A stretch of 33,450 bases of DNA from an uncultured Christensenella sp. (GCA_949948895.1 CATLHE010000016.1:1-33450); one strand, 5' to 3'. Positions 1 through 7,892 are shown, numbered from the stretch's first letter. Notes: generated by a model not told the origin, from the sequence alone. Made by a program: numbers and translations.

Positions 1-339
1 AAATGAACCATCGGCAGGTAAAGGCGACATATTAGATTGCTGTGGCGCCCCGCGAGGGGCGTGTGAGTTGAAATGTGCCGTCGGTATATATCTTACATTC
101 GGGGATTAGTGGCGCCCGCGAGGGGCGTGTGAGTTGAAATGTGCCGTCGGTATATATCTTACATTCGGGGATTAGTGGCGCCCGCGAGGGGCGCGTGAGT
201 TGAAATGTCGTAGGTTCGGTGTCGATTACCAACGATAAAGGTGACGCCCTGCGATGGGCTTTTGAGCTGAAATTACATACATGATGAAACGCGTACCGAT
301 AACAGCGGCGGGGTCAGTATGTGGTGCGCGAGTTGAAAT
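1..339 (+). CRISPR. Type I-C-like CRISPR array, trailer end (partial, continues left)
   Basis: Five repeat units are visible: 42-74 (33 bp, one extra C), 109-140, 175-206 (32 bp each), 241-273 (degenerate) and 307-339 (only the 3' part, about the last 14 bases, conserved). Bases 1-4 (aaat) match the last four bases of the repeat, so another unit lies beyond the left edge. Each repeat contains a GC-rich hairpin (GCGCCC / GGGGCG arms around GCGA) and ends in GAGTTGAAAT. That resembles the type I-C repeat family, which usually ends in GGATTGAAAC/T. Spacers are 33-34 bp, with a first one of 37 bp. By that end motif the array reads left to right, so the leader is off-window and the decayed repeats are the old trailer end. 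No cas genes are present here. The type call is by repeat similarity only. Confidence 0.9.
75..206 (+). repeat. Tandem duplication of one CRISPR spacer-repeat unit (2 x 66 bp)
   Basis: Unit 75-140 (spacer 75-108 plus repeat 109-140) is repeated at 141-206 (spacer 141-174 plus repeat 175-206). The two 34-bp spacers are identical. The repeats differ by one base (t at 128, c at 194). Both repeats lack the extra C found in the repeat at 42-74. This looks like recombination between neighbouring repeats rather than two independent acquisitions. Confidence 0.9.
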
Positions 340-452
340 TAATAGCACATGTCCGCGATTTCATATCTTAATTGCGCCTTAACTGTTTTTATTTTCGGAC
401 GAGTGTTTTGCTGTGCATAATTTTATACGGTTTATCAAAAGATAAACGCGTT

Positions 453-1190
453 ATGAAAGAGGAAAAAGGCACGGCGGTTTTGCGCGAAAAATCCAAGTGG
501 TCGGTCGTTCTCGGCGTGGTAATGCTTATCGGCATTACGATAGGCTATATTGGGCATTTCGACCGTATATATGAAATGACTTTTCTGTCGAATTTCTTTT
601 CGGGTATGACTTTGATATTTGCCGCACTGCATATCAAGGTAACGGGACGAGACATTAAGCATTTTTTGTATTTTGATGCGACGATGCTTTTGCTTGTCGT
701 TTTGGGCATGTGCGTCGGGTTTGCGCCGCTCGCTACGTTCGCATTCCCGTCCATCATCGTACATTTTATAAACCCCATACTCATGGCGGTGTTTTACTTT
801 ACGTTTTGCGACGCGAGAAATACGCATTACGTTACCGCTATATCGGCATTGTGTTTCCCGTTTCTTTATTATCTTTTTATGATAGCGTTCGGGCGCATCA
901 CCGGCGATACCGTATATACCTATTTCGATCCCAATAAATTCGGCGCAGGCATGCTCGCGCTATGGGGCGCTGTCGCGGCTCTCTCTATTATAGTTGTGGC
1001 GTTTATTGTAATGCGCATAAATCGACATGTGTTTTCAAAGCGCGATAAAAAAGCGGCGGTTGCCGAGAGCTGTGTGTTCGGTGAAGATGAGGCTTCTATA
1101 TCGGCACAGGTCATAGCCATGCCGTCCGCCGCTCCCGCCGCAATCCCCGTCAAGGCGACGGGCATAGGCGACGACGATATAAAAGAGTGA
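453..1190 (+). CDS. Six-TM integral membrane protein, Pr6Pr-like
   Basis: This 245-aa protein has about six hydrophobic spans, a short basic N-terminus and a cytoplasm-like, Ala/Pro-rich tail of about 45 residues. The spacing of spans and the segments FLSNFFSG near span 2, HFINPILMAVFYF near span 4 and YTYFDPNKFG before the last span resemble the Pr6Pr family of bacterial six-TM proteins, whose function is not established. The family call is from memory of its motifs, not from a search. I chose the ATG at 453 because the upstream in-frame TTG at 372 lies just beyond the last CRISPR spacer and would add an unlikely N-terminus. No Shine-Dalgarno sequence is visible before 453. The gene stands alone between the CRISPR trailer and a weak terminator. 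Confidence 0.7.
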   Translation: MKEEKGTAVLREKSKWSVVLGVVMLIGITIGYIGHFDRIYEMTFLSNFFSGMTLIFAALHIKVTGRDIKHFLYFDATMLLLVVLGMCVGFAPLATFAFPSIIVHFINPILMAVFYFTFCDARNTHYVTAISALCFPFLYYLFMIAFGRITGDTVYTYFDPNKFGAGMLALWGAVAALSIIVVAFIVMRINRHVFSKRDKKAAVAESCVFGEDEASISAQVIAMPSAAPAAIPVKATGIGDDDIKE

Positions 1191-1195
1191 TATTC

Positions 1196-1215
1196 GCCGC
1201 AGTCCTTGCGGCTTT
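1196..1215 (+). terminator. Weak hairpin after the six-TM gene
   Basis: A 6-bp stem GCCGCA / TGCGGC with a 5-base loop sits 6 bases after the stop codon and is followed by only three T residues. It could be a weak intrinsic terminator. Confidence 0.4.
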
Positions 1216-1273
1216 ACATACGGCGCGAGCCATATAGCAAATCTCAACTTATCGGTAGGTCGATATAAAAGAA

Positions 1274-1302
1274 TTGACTTTTTTGAGACTGTCGTTTAGA
1301 AT
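1274..1302 (+). promoter_or_regulatory. Sigma-A-type promoter for the NUDIX/malic enzyme unit
   Basis: TTGACT (1274-1279) and TAGAAT (1297-1302) are separated by 17 bp. The predicted start of transcription is near 1309, leaving about 20 bases of leader that contain the GGAG ribosome site at 1321-1324. Confidence 0.75.
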
Positions 1303-1329
1303 AATTGTAGTGATTTATTCGGAGCTGTT

Positions 1330-1833
1330 ATGGACGACAGAAAAGAACATAATTGCAGGTATGTGAGCGGTAACGAACGTTTTGCATACAGAGCAGCCGC
1401 GGTCATCGTCGAGGACGGGCACGTTCTTCTTGTGACCAACGCCGTTGCCGATTACTATTATACGGTAGGCGGCGCCGTGCATTTCGGAGAGACTTCTGCG
1501 GAGGCGGCGGAGCGCGAAGCTTTGGAAGAAACGGGTATAGCGTACGAGGCGGATAGGCTTATAGCGGTGAACGAAAATTTTTTTCGCGACGGCAGCGCGA
1601 GCGTACTCAATAAATACGACAGCCACGAAGTTTGCCTGTATTACATAATGAAACCTATTGGAAAGCGCGAGATAGATCACAAGAGCGAATGTTGCGACGG
1701 CGAAGAACGCGCCGAGTGGATACCGATAAGCAAGCTTGGCGAGTACAAAGTGTTTCCCGAGTTTTTGGCGGAATTACTAATCGAGCAGCCGAAAGAAATA
1801 GTTCACATAATAACGGACGACAGAAATAAATAA
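1330..1833 (+). CDS. NUDIX hydrolase
   Basis: This 167-aa protein of the NUDIX superfamily hydrolyses a nucleoside diphosphate linked to another moiety; the substrate cannot be told from sequence. The complete Nudix box (G-x5-E-x7-REUxEExGU) is present around residues 47-70: it begins GGAVHFGE and ends REALEETGI, with all catalytic Glu residues in place. The C-terminal part carries the usual aromatic-plus-Pro segment (EWIPISKL). The length fits a single-domain enzyme. The ATG at 1330 has GGAG five bases upstream. The gene is 39 bp before the malic enzyme, so the two are probably cotranscribed, although no metabolic link between them is evident. Confidence 0.9.
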   Translation: MDDRKEHNCRYVSGNERFAYRAAAVIVEDGHVLLVTNAVADYYYTVGGAVHFGETSAEAAEREALEETGIAYEADRLIAVNENFFRDGSASVLNKYDSHEVCLYYIMKPIGKREIDHKSECCDGEERAEWIPISKLGEYKVFPEFLAELLIEQPKEIVHIITDDRNK

Positions 1834-1872
1834 CGGATCGTCGCGAGCCGACTGATATTCGGAGGATAAAAA

Positions 1873-3045
1873 ATGGACGTTTACGAAAGATCGCTTAAAA
1901 AACATCGCGAGTGGGCGGGCAAATTGGAGACGCGTTTGCGCGCGCCCGTCGAAACTCTTGACGACTTGGCTATGTGCTATACGCCGGGCGTGTCGCGCGC
2001 TTGCACTGTCATAGCCGAGAATAAGTCAGAAGTTTACAATCTTACTCGGCGCCATAACACCGTGGCGGTAGTGTCCGACGGCACTGCGGTCTTGGGGCTT
2101 GGCGATATCGGTCCCGAAGCGGCAATGCCCGTTATGGAAGGGAAGTGCGCGCTGTTCAAAGCGTTTGGCGGTATCGACGCGACGCCTATATGTCTGAACA
2201 CCAAAGATACCGATGCTATAGTTGATATCGTAGCGGCGCTCGCACCAAGCTTCGGCGGCATCAATCTGGAGGATATTTCCGCGCCGCGTTGTTTCGAGAT
2301 CGAGCGCAGGCTTATCGAGCGTTGCGATATACCCGTATTTCACGACGATCAGCACGGCACAGCGATTGTCGCTGGCGCGGCGCTACTCAACGCTTTGCGC
2401 GTAGTGGGCAAGGATATAAAAAACGTGCGTATAGTCGTCAACGGCGCGGGTAGTGCGGGTATAGCGATAACGAAGTTCTTTATCTCGCTCGGCGCGGGCG
2501 ACGTTGTTTGCGTCGATAAGTGCGGCATACTTGTACGCGGCGAAAGCTATAAAAATCCCGCGCATGAAGAGATTTCCAAGGTGACGAACAAATCGGGACT
2601 TAAAGGCACGCTTGCCGACGCCATGCGCGGCGCGGACGTGTTCTTGGGCGTTTCCGCGCCGAAGATCGTTTCTTCGGACATGGTAAAGAGCATGGCGGAT
2701 AAGCCTATTGTGTTCCCGCTCGCCAATCCCGTGCCCGAGATTACCCGCGACGAAGCGATAGCCGCGGGCGCGGCGGTGGTCGGAACGGGCGCGTCCAATC
2801 AGCCCAACCAAATAAACAACGTGCTTATTTTCCCCGGTATATTCCGCGGTGCGCTCGACGTAAGAGCGAGCGTGATCAACGAGGAAATGAAACGCGCGGC
2901 GGCGGTCGCGTTATCGGGGCTCGTAAGCGATAAAGAGCTTTGCGCGGACTATATACTTCCGTCACCGCTCGATAAACGCGTTGCGAGCGCAGTCGCGAAA
3001 GCCGTTGCCGACGCGGCCATAAAGTGCAAGGTAGCGCGGAAATAA
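1873..3045 (+). CDS. Malic enzyme (NAD(P)-dependent, short bacterial form)
   Basis: This cytoplasmic enzyme catalyses oxidative decarboxylation of malate to pyruvate and CO2. At 390 aa it matches the short bacterial form without a phosphotransacetylase extension. Visible marks are the N-terminal YTPGV motif (catalytic Tyr near residue 36), the MPVMEGK segment with the catalytic Lys near residue 91, the metal-binding NLEDISAP and FHDDQHGTA segments, and a Rossmann nucleotide-binding motif (NGAGSAGIA). A clear GGAGG precedes the ATG by about 8 bases. A strong terminator follows. Coenzyme preference (NAD or NADP) cannot be decided by eye, so I give no gene symbol (candidates are maeB-like or ytsJ-like). 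Confidence 0.93.
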   Translation: MDVYERSLKKHREWAGKLETRLRAPVETLDDLAMCYTPGVSRACTVIAENKSEVYNLTRRHNTVAVVSDGTAVLGLGDIGPEAAMPVMEGKCALFKAFGGIDATPICLNTKDTDAIVDIVAALAPSFGGINLEDISAPRCFEIERRLIERCDIPVFHDDQHGTAIVAGAALLNALRVVGKDIKNVRIVVNGAGSAGIAITKFFISLGAGDVVCVDKCGILVRGESYKNPAHEEISKVTNKSGLKGTLADAMRGADVFLGVSAPKIVSSDMVKSMADKPIVFPLANPVPEITRDEAIAAGAAVVGTGASNQPNQINNVLIFPGIFRGALDVRASVINEEMKRAAAVALSGLVSDKELCADYILPSPLDKRVASAVAKAVADAAIKCKVARK

Positions 3046-3062
3046 TATAAACAACACGATAT

Positions 3063-3088
3063 AACGCGGCGGGCTTCGCCGCGTTTTT
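3063..3088 (+). terminator. Intrinsic terminator after malic enzyme
   Basis: A perfect 9-bp stem (AACGCGGCG / CGCCGCGTT) with a GGCTT loop is followed by a run of five T residues. It ends the NUDIX/malic enzyme unit. Confidence 0.9.
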
Positions 3089-3172
3089 CAAACGCGGAAA
3101 ATAGTAGCGCAATTATGCGTCGCGTGAAAAAACGTCTAATGCAATTTTAATGAATCCGTTTCCTTTAAGCGG

Positions 3173-3201
3173 TTGTAATTTGCAAGCGTATGTGTTATAC
3201 T
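3173..3201 (+). promoter_or_regulatory. Promoter for lon-ysxC
   Basis: TTGTAA (3173-3178) and TATACT (3196-3201) are spaced by 17 bp. An alternative pair, TTGCAA (3180-3185) and TACAAT (3202-3207) with 16 bp, overlaps it. Either way transcription would begin at or just before the lon start codon. No CIRCE or CtsR-type operator is evident by eye. Confidence 0.6.
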
Positions 3202-3210
3202 TACAATGGT

Positions 3211-5571
3211 ATGGAAGACATGGAAAATAAAGTTATAGCAAATACCGACGACGCTCAGATCCCTCAGCCCGTCAAGTCGTACAAAATGATCGCGTTTCGC
3301 GGCAAAGTTGTGTTCCCCGGTCAGGCGGTGCATTTTGATTTGGCGCGCGATAAATCGTACTCCGCGGTAAGCGCCGCGGTGGAATCGGGCGAGAGCGTGT
3401 TTCTCGTTGCGCAAAAACGCGCGACCATGGTCAATCCCGCGCCGCAGGACATTTACCGCGTGGGCGTTCTCGCGACCATAAAACAAGTGCAAAGATTGCC
3501 GGGCGACGCCATGCGCGTCGTGTTTATAGCGGGGCGGCGGATGCAGATCGATTCGTACGTGTCGCTCAATCCGTGCTTCGAGGTCACGCTCAAAGAGTAC
3601 GAATACGAAAAGGACGACCCTATTTATTTCGAAGCAGTCAAGCGCAGGCTCGACGAGCAGTTCAAAGAATATCGCAGGATAGACACCAAAATGCCCGGCG
3701 ATATCCTCAGCACTTTGTCGGTAGACGACGGCGAGAAGTTTGTTTCCACAATATCCAATTATATATTCTCGAGCGATTCGGAAAAGCAGAGCGTATTGCA
3801 GACAAAAACTTTGTCGGCGCAGTACGAGCAGATATTGGAAGTGCTTGCGCGCGAGACGGAAATCCGCGCGCTCGAAAAGCGCATTTCCGCAAAAGTGCGG
3901 CAAAACATAGACAAGAACCAAAAAGAGTATTACGTGCGCGAGCAGATACGCGCGCTCAAAGAAGAACTCGGCGAGGACGCGGACGAGATAGATGAGCTTC
4001 GGGAAAAGCTCGCTCAAATGAAAGACTCTATGCCGCCTATCGCGTACGAAAAGGCGGAGAAAGAGATATCTCGGTTTGAAAAAATGAATCCGTCAACGCC
4101 GGAAGCTACCGTTTCGCGTTCGTATATAGAGCTCATTCTTGAAATGCCGTGGCAAAAATCGACCGACAACGATATGGCTTTGGACCGCGCGAGAAAGATA
4201 CTCAACGAGGACCATTACGGCTTGGAAAAGGTAAAAGAGCGCATACTCGAATACCTTGCCGTGTACAAACTGACCAATAATCTCAAATCGCCCGTGCTCT
4301 GCTTTGTGGGACCTCCGGGCGTGGGTAAGACGTCCATAGTTCGGTCAATAGCGCGCGCGGCGGGCAAAGAACTCGTTACCATGTCGCTCGGCGGCGTACG
4401 CGACGAAGCGGAGATCCGCGGTCACAGGCGCACTTACGTCGCCGCTATGCCCGGGCGCATAATTTCGGGCATTCGTCAGGCGGGCGTTAATAACCCCGTG
4501 TTCCTTTTGGACGAGATAGATAAAATGACGGCGGATATCCACGGCGATCCCGCGAGCGCGCTTTTGGAAGTGCTCGATCCCAACCAAAATTTCAATTTCA
4601 AAGACAATTATCTCGATATGCCGTTTGACCTTAGCAACGTGATGTTTGTGACGACGGCAAACTCGCTCGACCCGATACCGCCCGCATTGCTTGACAGATT
4701 GGAAGTTATCGAGCTGTCGGGCTATACGTACGAGGAAAAACTGCAGATTGCAAAGCGGTATCTCAAACCCAAAGAGATAGAAGCCAACGGACTTAAATCG
4801 GTCAAGATCGAAATGTCCGACGCGGTCATCACGTATATCATTTCCAATTATACGCGAGAAAGCGGCGTTCGTAATCTTGAGCGCGAAATAGCGACGGTTA
4901 TGCGCAAGATAGCGCTTAAAGTAGTGGAAAGCGCGGACGATAAGAGCGTTTACAAAGTGACTAAAAAAGAAGTCACGGAGTTCCTCGGTCCGCCCAAGTA
5001 CAAAGACAGCGCGGTGACCGATAAGGACGAAGTAGGCGCGGCGACGGGGCTTGCATGGACGAGCGTCGGCGGCGTTACTCTCAATATAGAAGCGGCTATC
5101 ATCAAAAACGGCAAAGGCGAGATCAAGCTTACGGGCAGCCTCGGCGACGTAATGAAAGAATCATGTCTTACCGCGCTCTCGCTCGTGCGGTCGCGTGCCG
5201 ACGACTACGGGATCGACCCCGAGCTTTTTACAACGTGCGACGTGCACTTGCATTTTCCAGAAGGCGCGACGCCCAAGGACGGACCGAGCGCGGGCATTAC
5301 GATAGCGACGGCGCTTATGTCGGCGTTTTCGGGTAAAAAAGTCGCGCACGACGCGACGATGACTGGCGAGCTCACGCTTCGCGGCAAAGTGCTCGCGATA
5401 GGAGGACTGAAAGAAAAATCGCTCGCAGCGTTCCGCGCGGGCTTTAAGCGGCTTATAATCCCTACCGAAAACGAAAAAGACCTCGCGGACGTGCCCAAAG
5501 AAGTAAAAGACAAGCTCGATATCATCACGGTAGACAATATCGATAAAGTGTTTACAGCGGTGATTGTATGA
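3211..5571 (+). CDS. lon: ATP-dependent protease Lon (LonA type)
   Basis: This is a cytoplasmic AAA+ protease that degrades misfolded and regulatory proteins. With the ATG at 3211 it has 786 aa, normal for LonA. Domains in order are an N-terminal substrate-binding LON domain (about 20-205), a helical linker (about 205-310), an AAA+ module with Walker A GPPGVGKTS at 367-375 and Walker B FLLDEIDK, and a C-terminal serine protease domain. The catalytic dyad is Ser693 (in DGPSAG) and Lys736 (second Lys of GLKEK), with the same 43-residue spacing as in E. coli Lon. The start is uncertain: ATGs at 3190, 3211 and 3220 are in frame. The -10 box lies at 3196-3201, so 3190 falls inside the promoter; 3211 or 3220 is likely, without a good Shine-Dalgarno site. 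Its stop overlaps ysxC by 4 bases. Confidence 0.97.
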   Translation: MEDMENKVIANTDDAQIPQPVKSYKMIAFRGKVVFPGQAVHFDLARDKSYSAVSAAVESGESVFLVAQKRATMVNPAPQDIYRVGVLATIKQVQRLPGDAMRVVFIAGRRMQIDSYVSLNPCFEVTLKEYEYEKDDPIYFEAVKRRLDEQFKEYRRIDTKMPGDILSTLSVDDGEKFVSTISNYIFSSDSEKQSVLQTKTLSAQYEQILEVLARETEIRALEKRISAKVRQNIDKNQKEYYVREQIRALKEELGEDADEIDELREKLAQMKDSMPPIAYEKAEKEISRFEKMNPSTPEATVSRSYIELILEMPWQKSTDNDMALDRARKILNEDHYGLEKVKERILEYLAVYKLTNNLKSPVLCFVGPPGVGKTSIVRSIARAAGKELVTMSLGGVRDEAEIRGHRRTYVAAMPGRIISGIRQAGVNNPVFLLDEIDKMTADIHGDPASALLEVLDPNQNFNFKDNYLDMPFDLSNVMFVTTANSLDPIPPALLDRLEVIELSGYTYEEKLQIAKRYLKPKEIEANGLKSVKIEMSDAVITYIISNYTRESGVRNLEREIATVMRKIALKVVESADDKSVYKVTKKEVTEFLGPPKYKDSAVTDKDEVGAATGLAWTSVGGVTLNIEAAIIKNGKGEIKLTGSLGDVMKESCLTALSLVRSRADDYGIDPELFTTCDVHLHFPEGATPKDGPSAGITIATALMSAFSGKKVAHDATMTGELTLRGKVLAIGGLKEKSLAAFRAGFKRLIIPTENEKDLADVPKEVKDKLDIITVDNIDKVFTAVIV

Positions 5572-6188
5572 AAGTAAAGTCGGCAAAGTTCGTTACGAGC
5601 TGTGCCGCGCTCGACGCCGAGGGCTCCGACACGTATGCGCCGCAGATCGCGGTGGCGGGGCGCAGTAATTGCGGTAAGAGCACGCTCTTGAACATGTTGA
5701 TGGGCGCGCGGCTTTGCAAGACTTCGCAGACACCCGGGCGGACGCGGCTCATCAATATTTTCGAAGTAAGAGCGGAACCTCGGGATTTTTACTTTGTAGA
5801 CCTTCCCGGTTACGGATTCAATGCGGCGCAAAAACGGATAGGCGACGACTTCGGCGAGCGCACTGACGCGTACTTTCGGCGCGGAAAAAACATAGCGCAG
5901 GTCCTGTGCCTGATGGACGTGCGCCGCGATCCGTCGGAACTCGACAAAGTGCTTATCAACTATCTTCGAGACCTCAATTTGCCGTTTACCGTAGTGCTCA
6001 CCAAAGCCGACAAACTGAGTAAAGCCGCGGTGGGTACGGCAAAAATAAAAATTGCCGCCGCGCTCGGGCTAGCTCGAGACAATCTTATCGTTACGAGTTC
6101 GGCAAAAAACGCGGGGCGCGACGACGTTTTGAATAGGCTCGAGGACGTCTTGGCTGTGTTCGAGGACGCCGCAGCGGACGCGGAATAA
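5568..6188 (+). CDS. ysxC: Ribosome biogenesis GTPase YsxC/EngB
   Basis: This 206-aa essential GTPase assists assembly of the 50S ribosomal subunit. The TRAFAC-type G motifs are visible: G1 GRSNCGKST at 31-39 (the family usually has V where C stands), G2 in the TPGRT segment, G3 DLPG at 78-81 followed by YGF, G4 TKAD at 145-148, and a G5-like SSAK segment. The start ATG overlaps the lon stop codon (ATGA), implying translational coupling. A lon-ysxC pair is the common arrangement in Bacillota. The unit is closed by a terminator 10 bases after the stop. Confidence 0.96.
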   Translation: MKVKSAKFVTSCAALDAEGSDTYAPQIAVAGRSNCGKSTLLNMLMGARLCKTSQTPGRTRLINIFEVRAEPRDFYFVDLPGYGFNAAQKRIGDDFGERTDAYFRRGKNIAQVLCLMDVRRDPSELDKVLINYLRDLNLPFTVVLTKADKLSKAAVGTAKIKIAAALGLARDNLIVTSSAKNAGRDDVLNRLEDVLAVFEDAAADAE

Positions 6189-6198
6189 ATAATAATAG

Positions 6199-6222
6199 AA
6201 CCTTTCGAAAGAAAGGTTTTTT
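6199..6222 (+). terminator. Intrinsic terminator after ysxC
   Basis: An 8-bp stem (AACCTTTC / GAAAGGTT) closed by a GAAA tetraloop is followed by a run of six T residues, the last two bases of the stem included. Confidence 0.93.
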
Positions 6223-6287
6223 ATATGCCTGTAACGCTTTTATAATTATCGGAATAAATAATATGGATCAAGTATTTCGGAGGCGTT

Positions 6288-6872
6288 ATGGCTGTAAAAG
6301 CAGGGTGCGGCGGCAGTTTCGACGGACTGTGTTGCCGCATGGTGATAGAGGTCAAGCGCGTGTTTGACGGGTGCAGACTGAGCGACGATAACGTAACGCT
6401 AACGCTTACCACCGATGCGGATATACCGCCGCAGGCTACGTTTGTCGCGGCGCGCGTCACGGACAGCGAGCTCGTCGGGTACACTGTATCCGACGACGGC
6501 GACGGTTGCTGTCGCGTCGCGGGCGAGGTGGTCACTACGTTTGCCGTCACGTATGAGTCGGGCGGCGTGCTTACAACGATTGCCGCCAAGCATACGGAAG
6601 AGATAAACGTGCGGCTGAGGCTTCCTACGCGCGCGGTCGTGCCATATTCTATAGAAGTGCAAACGGTAATGACGGTAAACAGCGGCGCTATCATAGGAAT
6701 GAACGCCGTCTCCGTCGGCGGGTGTTTACTGCGCATAATAAAAGTCGTTGCAAACGTGGATATACTCGTGCCGACTTACGGCTATTGCAATTATCCGCCG
6801 TGCACAGGCGGCAAGTGCGTGGGCTTCGATAACAGACAGATCTTCCCGACGCTAAATAACGACGACTTTTAA
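6288..6872 (+). CDS. Cysteine-rich protein of unknown function
   Basis: This 194-aa protein has a strong ribosome site (GGAGG, 4 bases before the ATG) and its own terminator, so it is very likely expressed as a single gene. It has no signal peptide or membrane span. It carries about ten Cys residues: a cluster at the N-terminus (GCGG, LCCR), CR in the segment VKRVFDGCRLSDD, a central CCR, and a C-terminal group spaced as CNYPPC and GGKC. The middle is Thr/Val-rich and looks beta-stranded. The VFDxCR segment resembles small conserved clostridial proteins annotated only as hypothetical, some of which I associate with spores, but I do not recognise the family with certainty. Metal binding or disulfide cross-linking are possible roles and remain inference. 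Confidence 0.8.
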   Translation: MAVKAGCGGSFDGLCCRMVIEVKRVFDGCRLSDDNVTLTLTTDADIPPQATFVAARVTDSELVGYTVSDDGDGCCRVAGEVVTTFAVTYESGGVLTTIAAKHTEEINVRLRLPTRAVVPYSIEVQTVMTVNSGAIIGMNAVSVGGCLLRIIKVVANVDILVPTYGYCNYPPCTGGKCVGFDNRQIFPTLNNDDF

Positions 6873-6889
6873 ATACTATAAATAAGACG

Positions 6890-6917
6890 ACCTCGCTTTT
6901 AACAGGCGAGGTTTTTT
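6890..6917 (+). terminator. Intrinsic terminator after the Cys-rich gene
   Basis: A 7-bp stem (ACCTCGC / GCGAGGT) with a 9-base loop is followed by six T residues. Confidence 0.88.
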
Positions 6918-6949
6918 CATGTTACAAAGAATTTCTAGTCTAGAAAATC

Positions 6950-7100
6950 AAAACTCGCTTAAAGTTTTCTTACCTACTTCTTTTTCAAAAAAAGTTAATA
7001 AACATTTAATGTAAAGTCAAACATAGCGTAAAAGTAAAACAAAAGAAAACTAAAACTCGCTTAAAGTTTTCTTGCCTACTTCTTTTTCAAAAGAAGTAGG
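6950..7100. repeat. 41-bp direct repeat (two copies) with a 12-bp hairpin in copy 2
   Basis: Bases 6950-6990 and 7052-7092 are identical at 40 of 41 positions (a at 6972 versus g at 7074), and the similarity extends a few bases to each side. Copy 2 continues into a perfect inverted repeat: CCTACTTCTTTT (7075-7086), a 2-base loop and AAAAGAAGTAGG (7089-7100). In copy 1 the right arm is degraded. The sequence is AT-rich, noncoding in all frames checked, and ends exactly at the -35 box of the next gene. It has the look of a dispersed intergenic repeat. There is no T-run, so it is not a normal terminator. Confidence 0.85.
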
Positions 7101-7130
7101 TTGACAATTTGACGAGGGTAGTGGTAGAAT
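7101..7130 (+). promoter_or_regulatory. Promoter of the metallophosphoesterase gene
   Basis: TTGACA (7101-7106) and TAGAAT (7125-7130) are spaced by 18 bp. Six bases separate the -10 box from the ATG, and no ribosome site is seen, so the mRNA is probably leaderless. The -35 box abuts the hairpin of the 41-bp repeat. Confidence 0.75.
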
Positions 7131-7136
7131 AACAGC

Positions 7137-7826
7137 ATGAATATATACGCGATATCCGACCTGCACTTATCGATAAACAATCCGAAACCGATGAACATAT
7201 TCGGCGAGGTATGGGACAATTACCTCGACAGTATACGCGACTCGTTACGCGCCGCGCAGGACGACGATATAGTGCTATTCGCGGGCGACCTGAGCTGGGC
7301 AATGACGCTCGACGCCGCTGCGCCCGACCTCGAATACTTAGGCGGACTGTGCCGCGGCCGCAAAGTCCTGATACGCGGCAATCACGACTATTGGTGGAAC
7401 GGCATAGCGGCGCTTCGCGCCGCGCTTCCCGTAAACGTGTACGCCGTGCAGAACGATTTTGTTCGGCTGGACGATATAGTCGTTTGCGGCAGTCGCGGTT
7501 GGAGCGCGGACGACAAGACCGAACAGGGCAAAAAGCTCTACGCGCGCGAGCTCATCCGCATGGAAATGTCGCTTGCCGCCATGTCAAAACAGCGCAACCC
7601 CGACGATAAAGTGATATTCATGATCCACTATCCGCCGTTCAACGCAAGGTTCGAGGACAGCGAAGTAACGTCGCTTTTCGATAAGTACGGCGTAAACGCA
7701 GTCGTGTACGGTCACTTGCACGGCAAGGATTGCAGATCGAAGCCGATCGTACATAAGAACGGCGTGCCGTACTACCTCACGTCGTGCGATCAGATAGGCA
7801 ATAAAGCAATAAAAATCGAACTTTAA
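7137..7826 (+). CDS. Metallophosphoesterase (COG1768-like)
   Basis: This 229-aa cytoplasmic phosphohydrolase of the calcineurin-like superfamily carries the full set of metal-ligand motifs: DLH at 8-10, GD at 50-51 followed by LSWAM, GNHD at 81-84 followed by YWW, a His near 164 (MIHYPP), and GHLH at 192-195. The combination of GDLSWAM and GNHDYWW resembles the predicted phosphohydrolases of COG1768; the physiological substrate is unknown. The length is typical for a bare catalytic domain. The start at 7137 is supported by the DLH motif lying right at the N-terminus. It has no Shine-Dalgarno sequence and sits 6 bases after the -10 box. The convergent ilvA gene follows. Confidence 0.9.
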   Translation: MNIYAISDLHLSINNPKPMNIFGEVWDNYLDSIRDSLRAAQDDDIVLFAGDLSWAMTLDAAAPDLEYLGGLCRGRKVLIRGNHDYWWNGIAALRAALPVNVYAVQNDFVRLDDIVVCGSRGWSADDKTEQGKKLYARELIRMEMSLAAMSKQRNPDDKVIFMIHYPPFNARFEDSEVTSLFDKYGVNAVVYGHLHGKDCRSKPIVHKNGVPYYLTSCDQIGNKAIKIEL

Positions 7827-7892
7827 TCTGCGCGGCGCATTTGGCTAAATCTTTGCGGCGTGCCGCAGTGGTATTTACAAATAATTACATAC

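Noticed and set aside
32-232. Minus-strand open frame of 66 codons across the start of the window
   Set aside because: It is made by the CRISPR repeats and the duplicated spacer; its protein would be a repeat of the array itself.
3136-4017. 293-codon minus-strand frame over the lon start
   Set aside because: It is antisense to the LON domain and crosses the lon promoter, with no ribosome site or known motif.
7827-7892. Possible terminator for the metallophosphoesterase gene
   Set aside because: A 6-bp stem (TGCGGC / GCCGCA) near 7855 has no T-run, and the hairpin at 7893-7920 has its T-run only on the minus strand.
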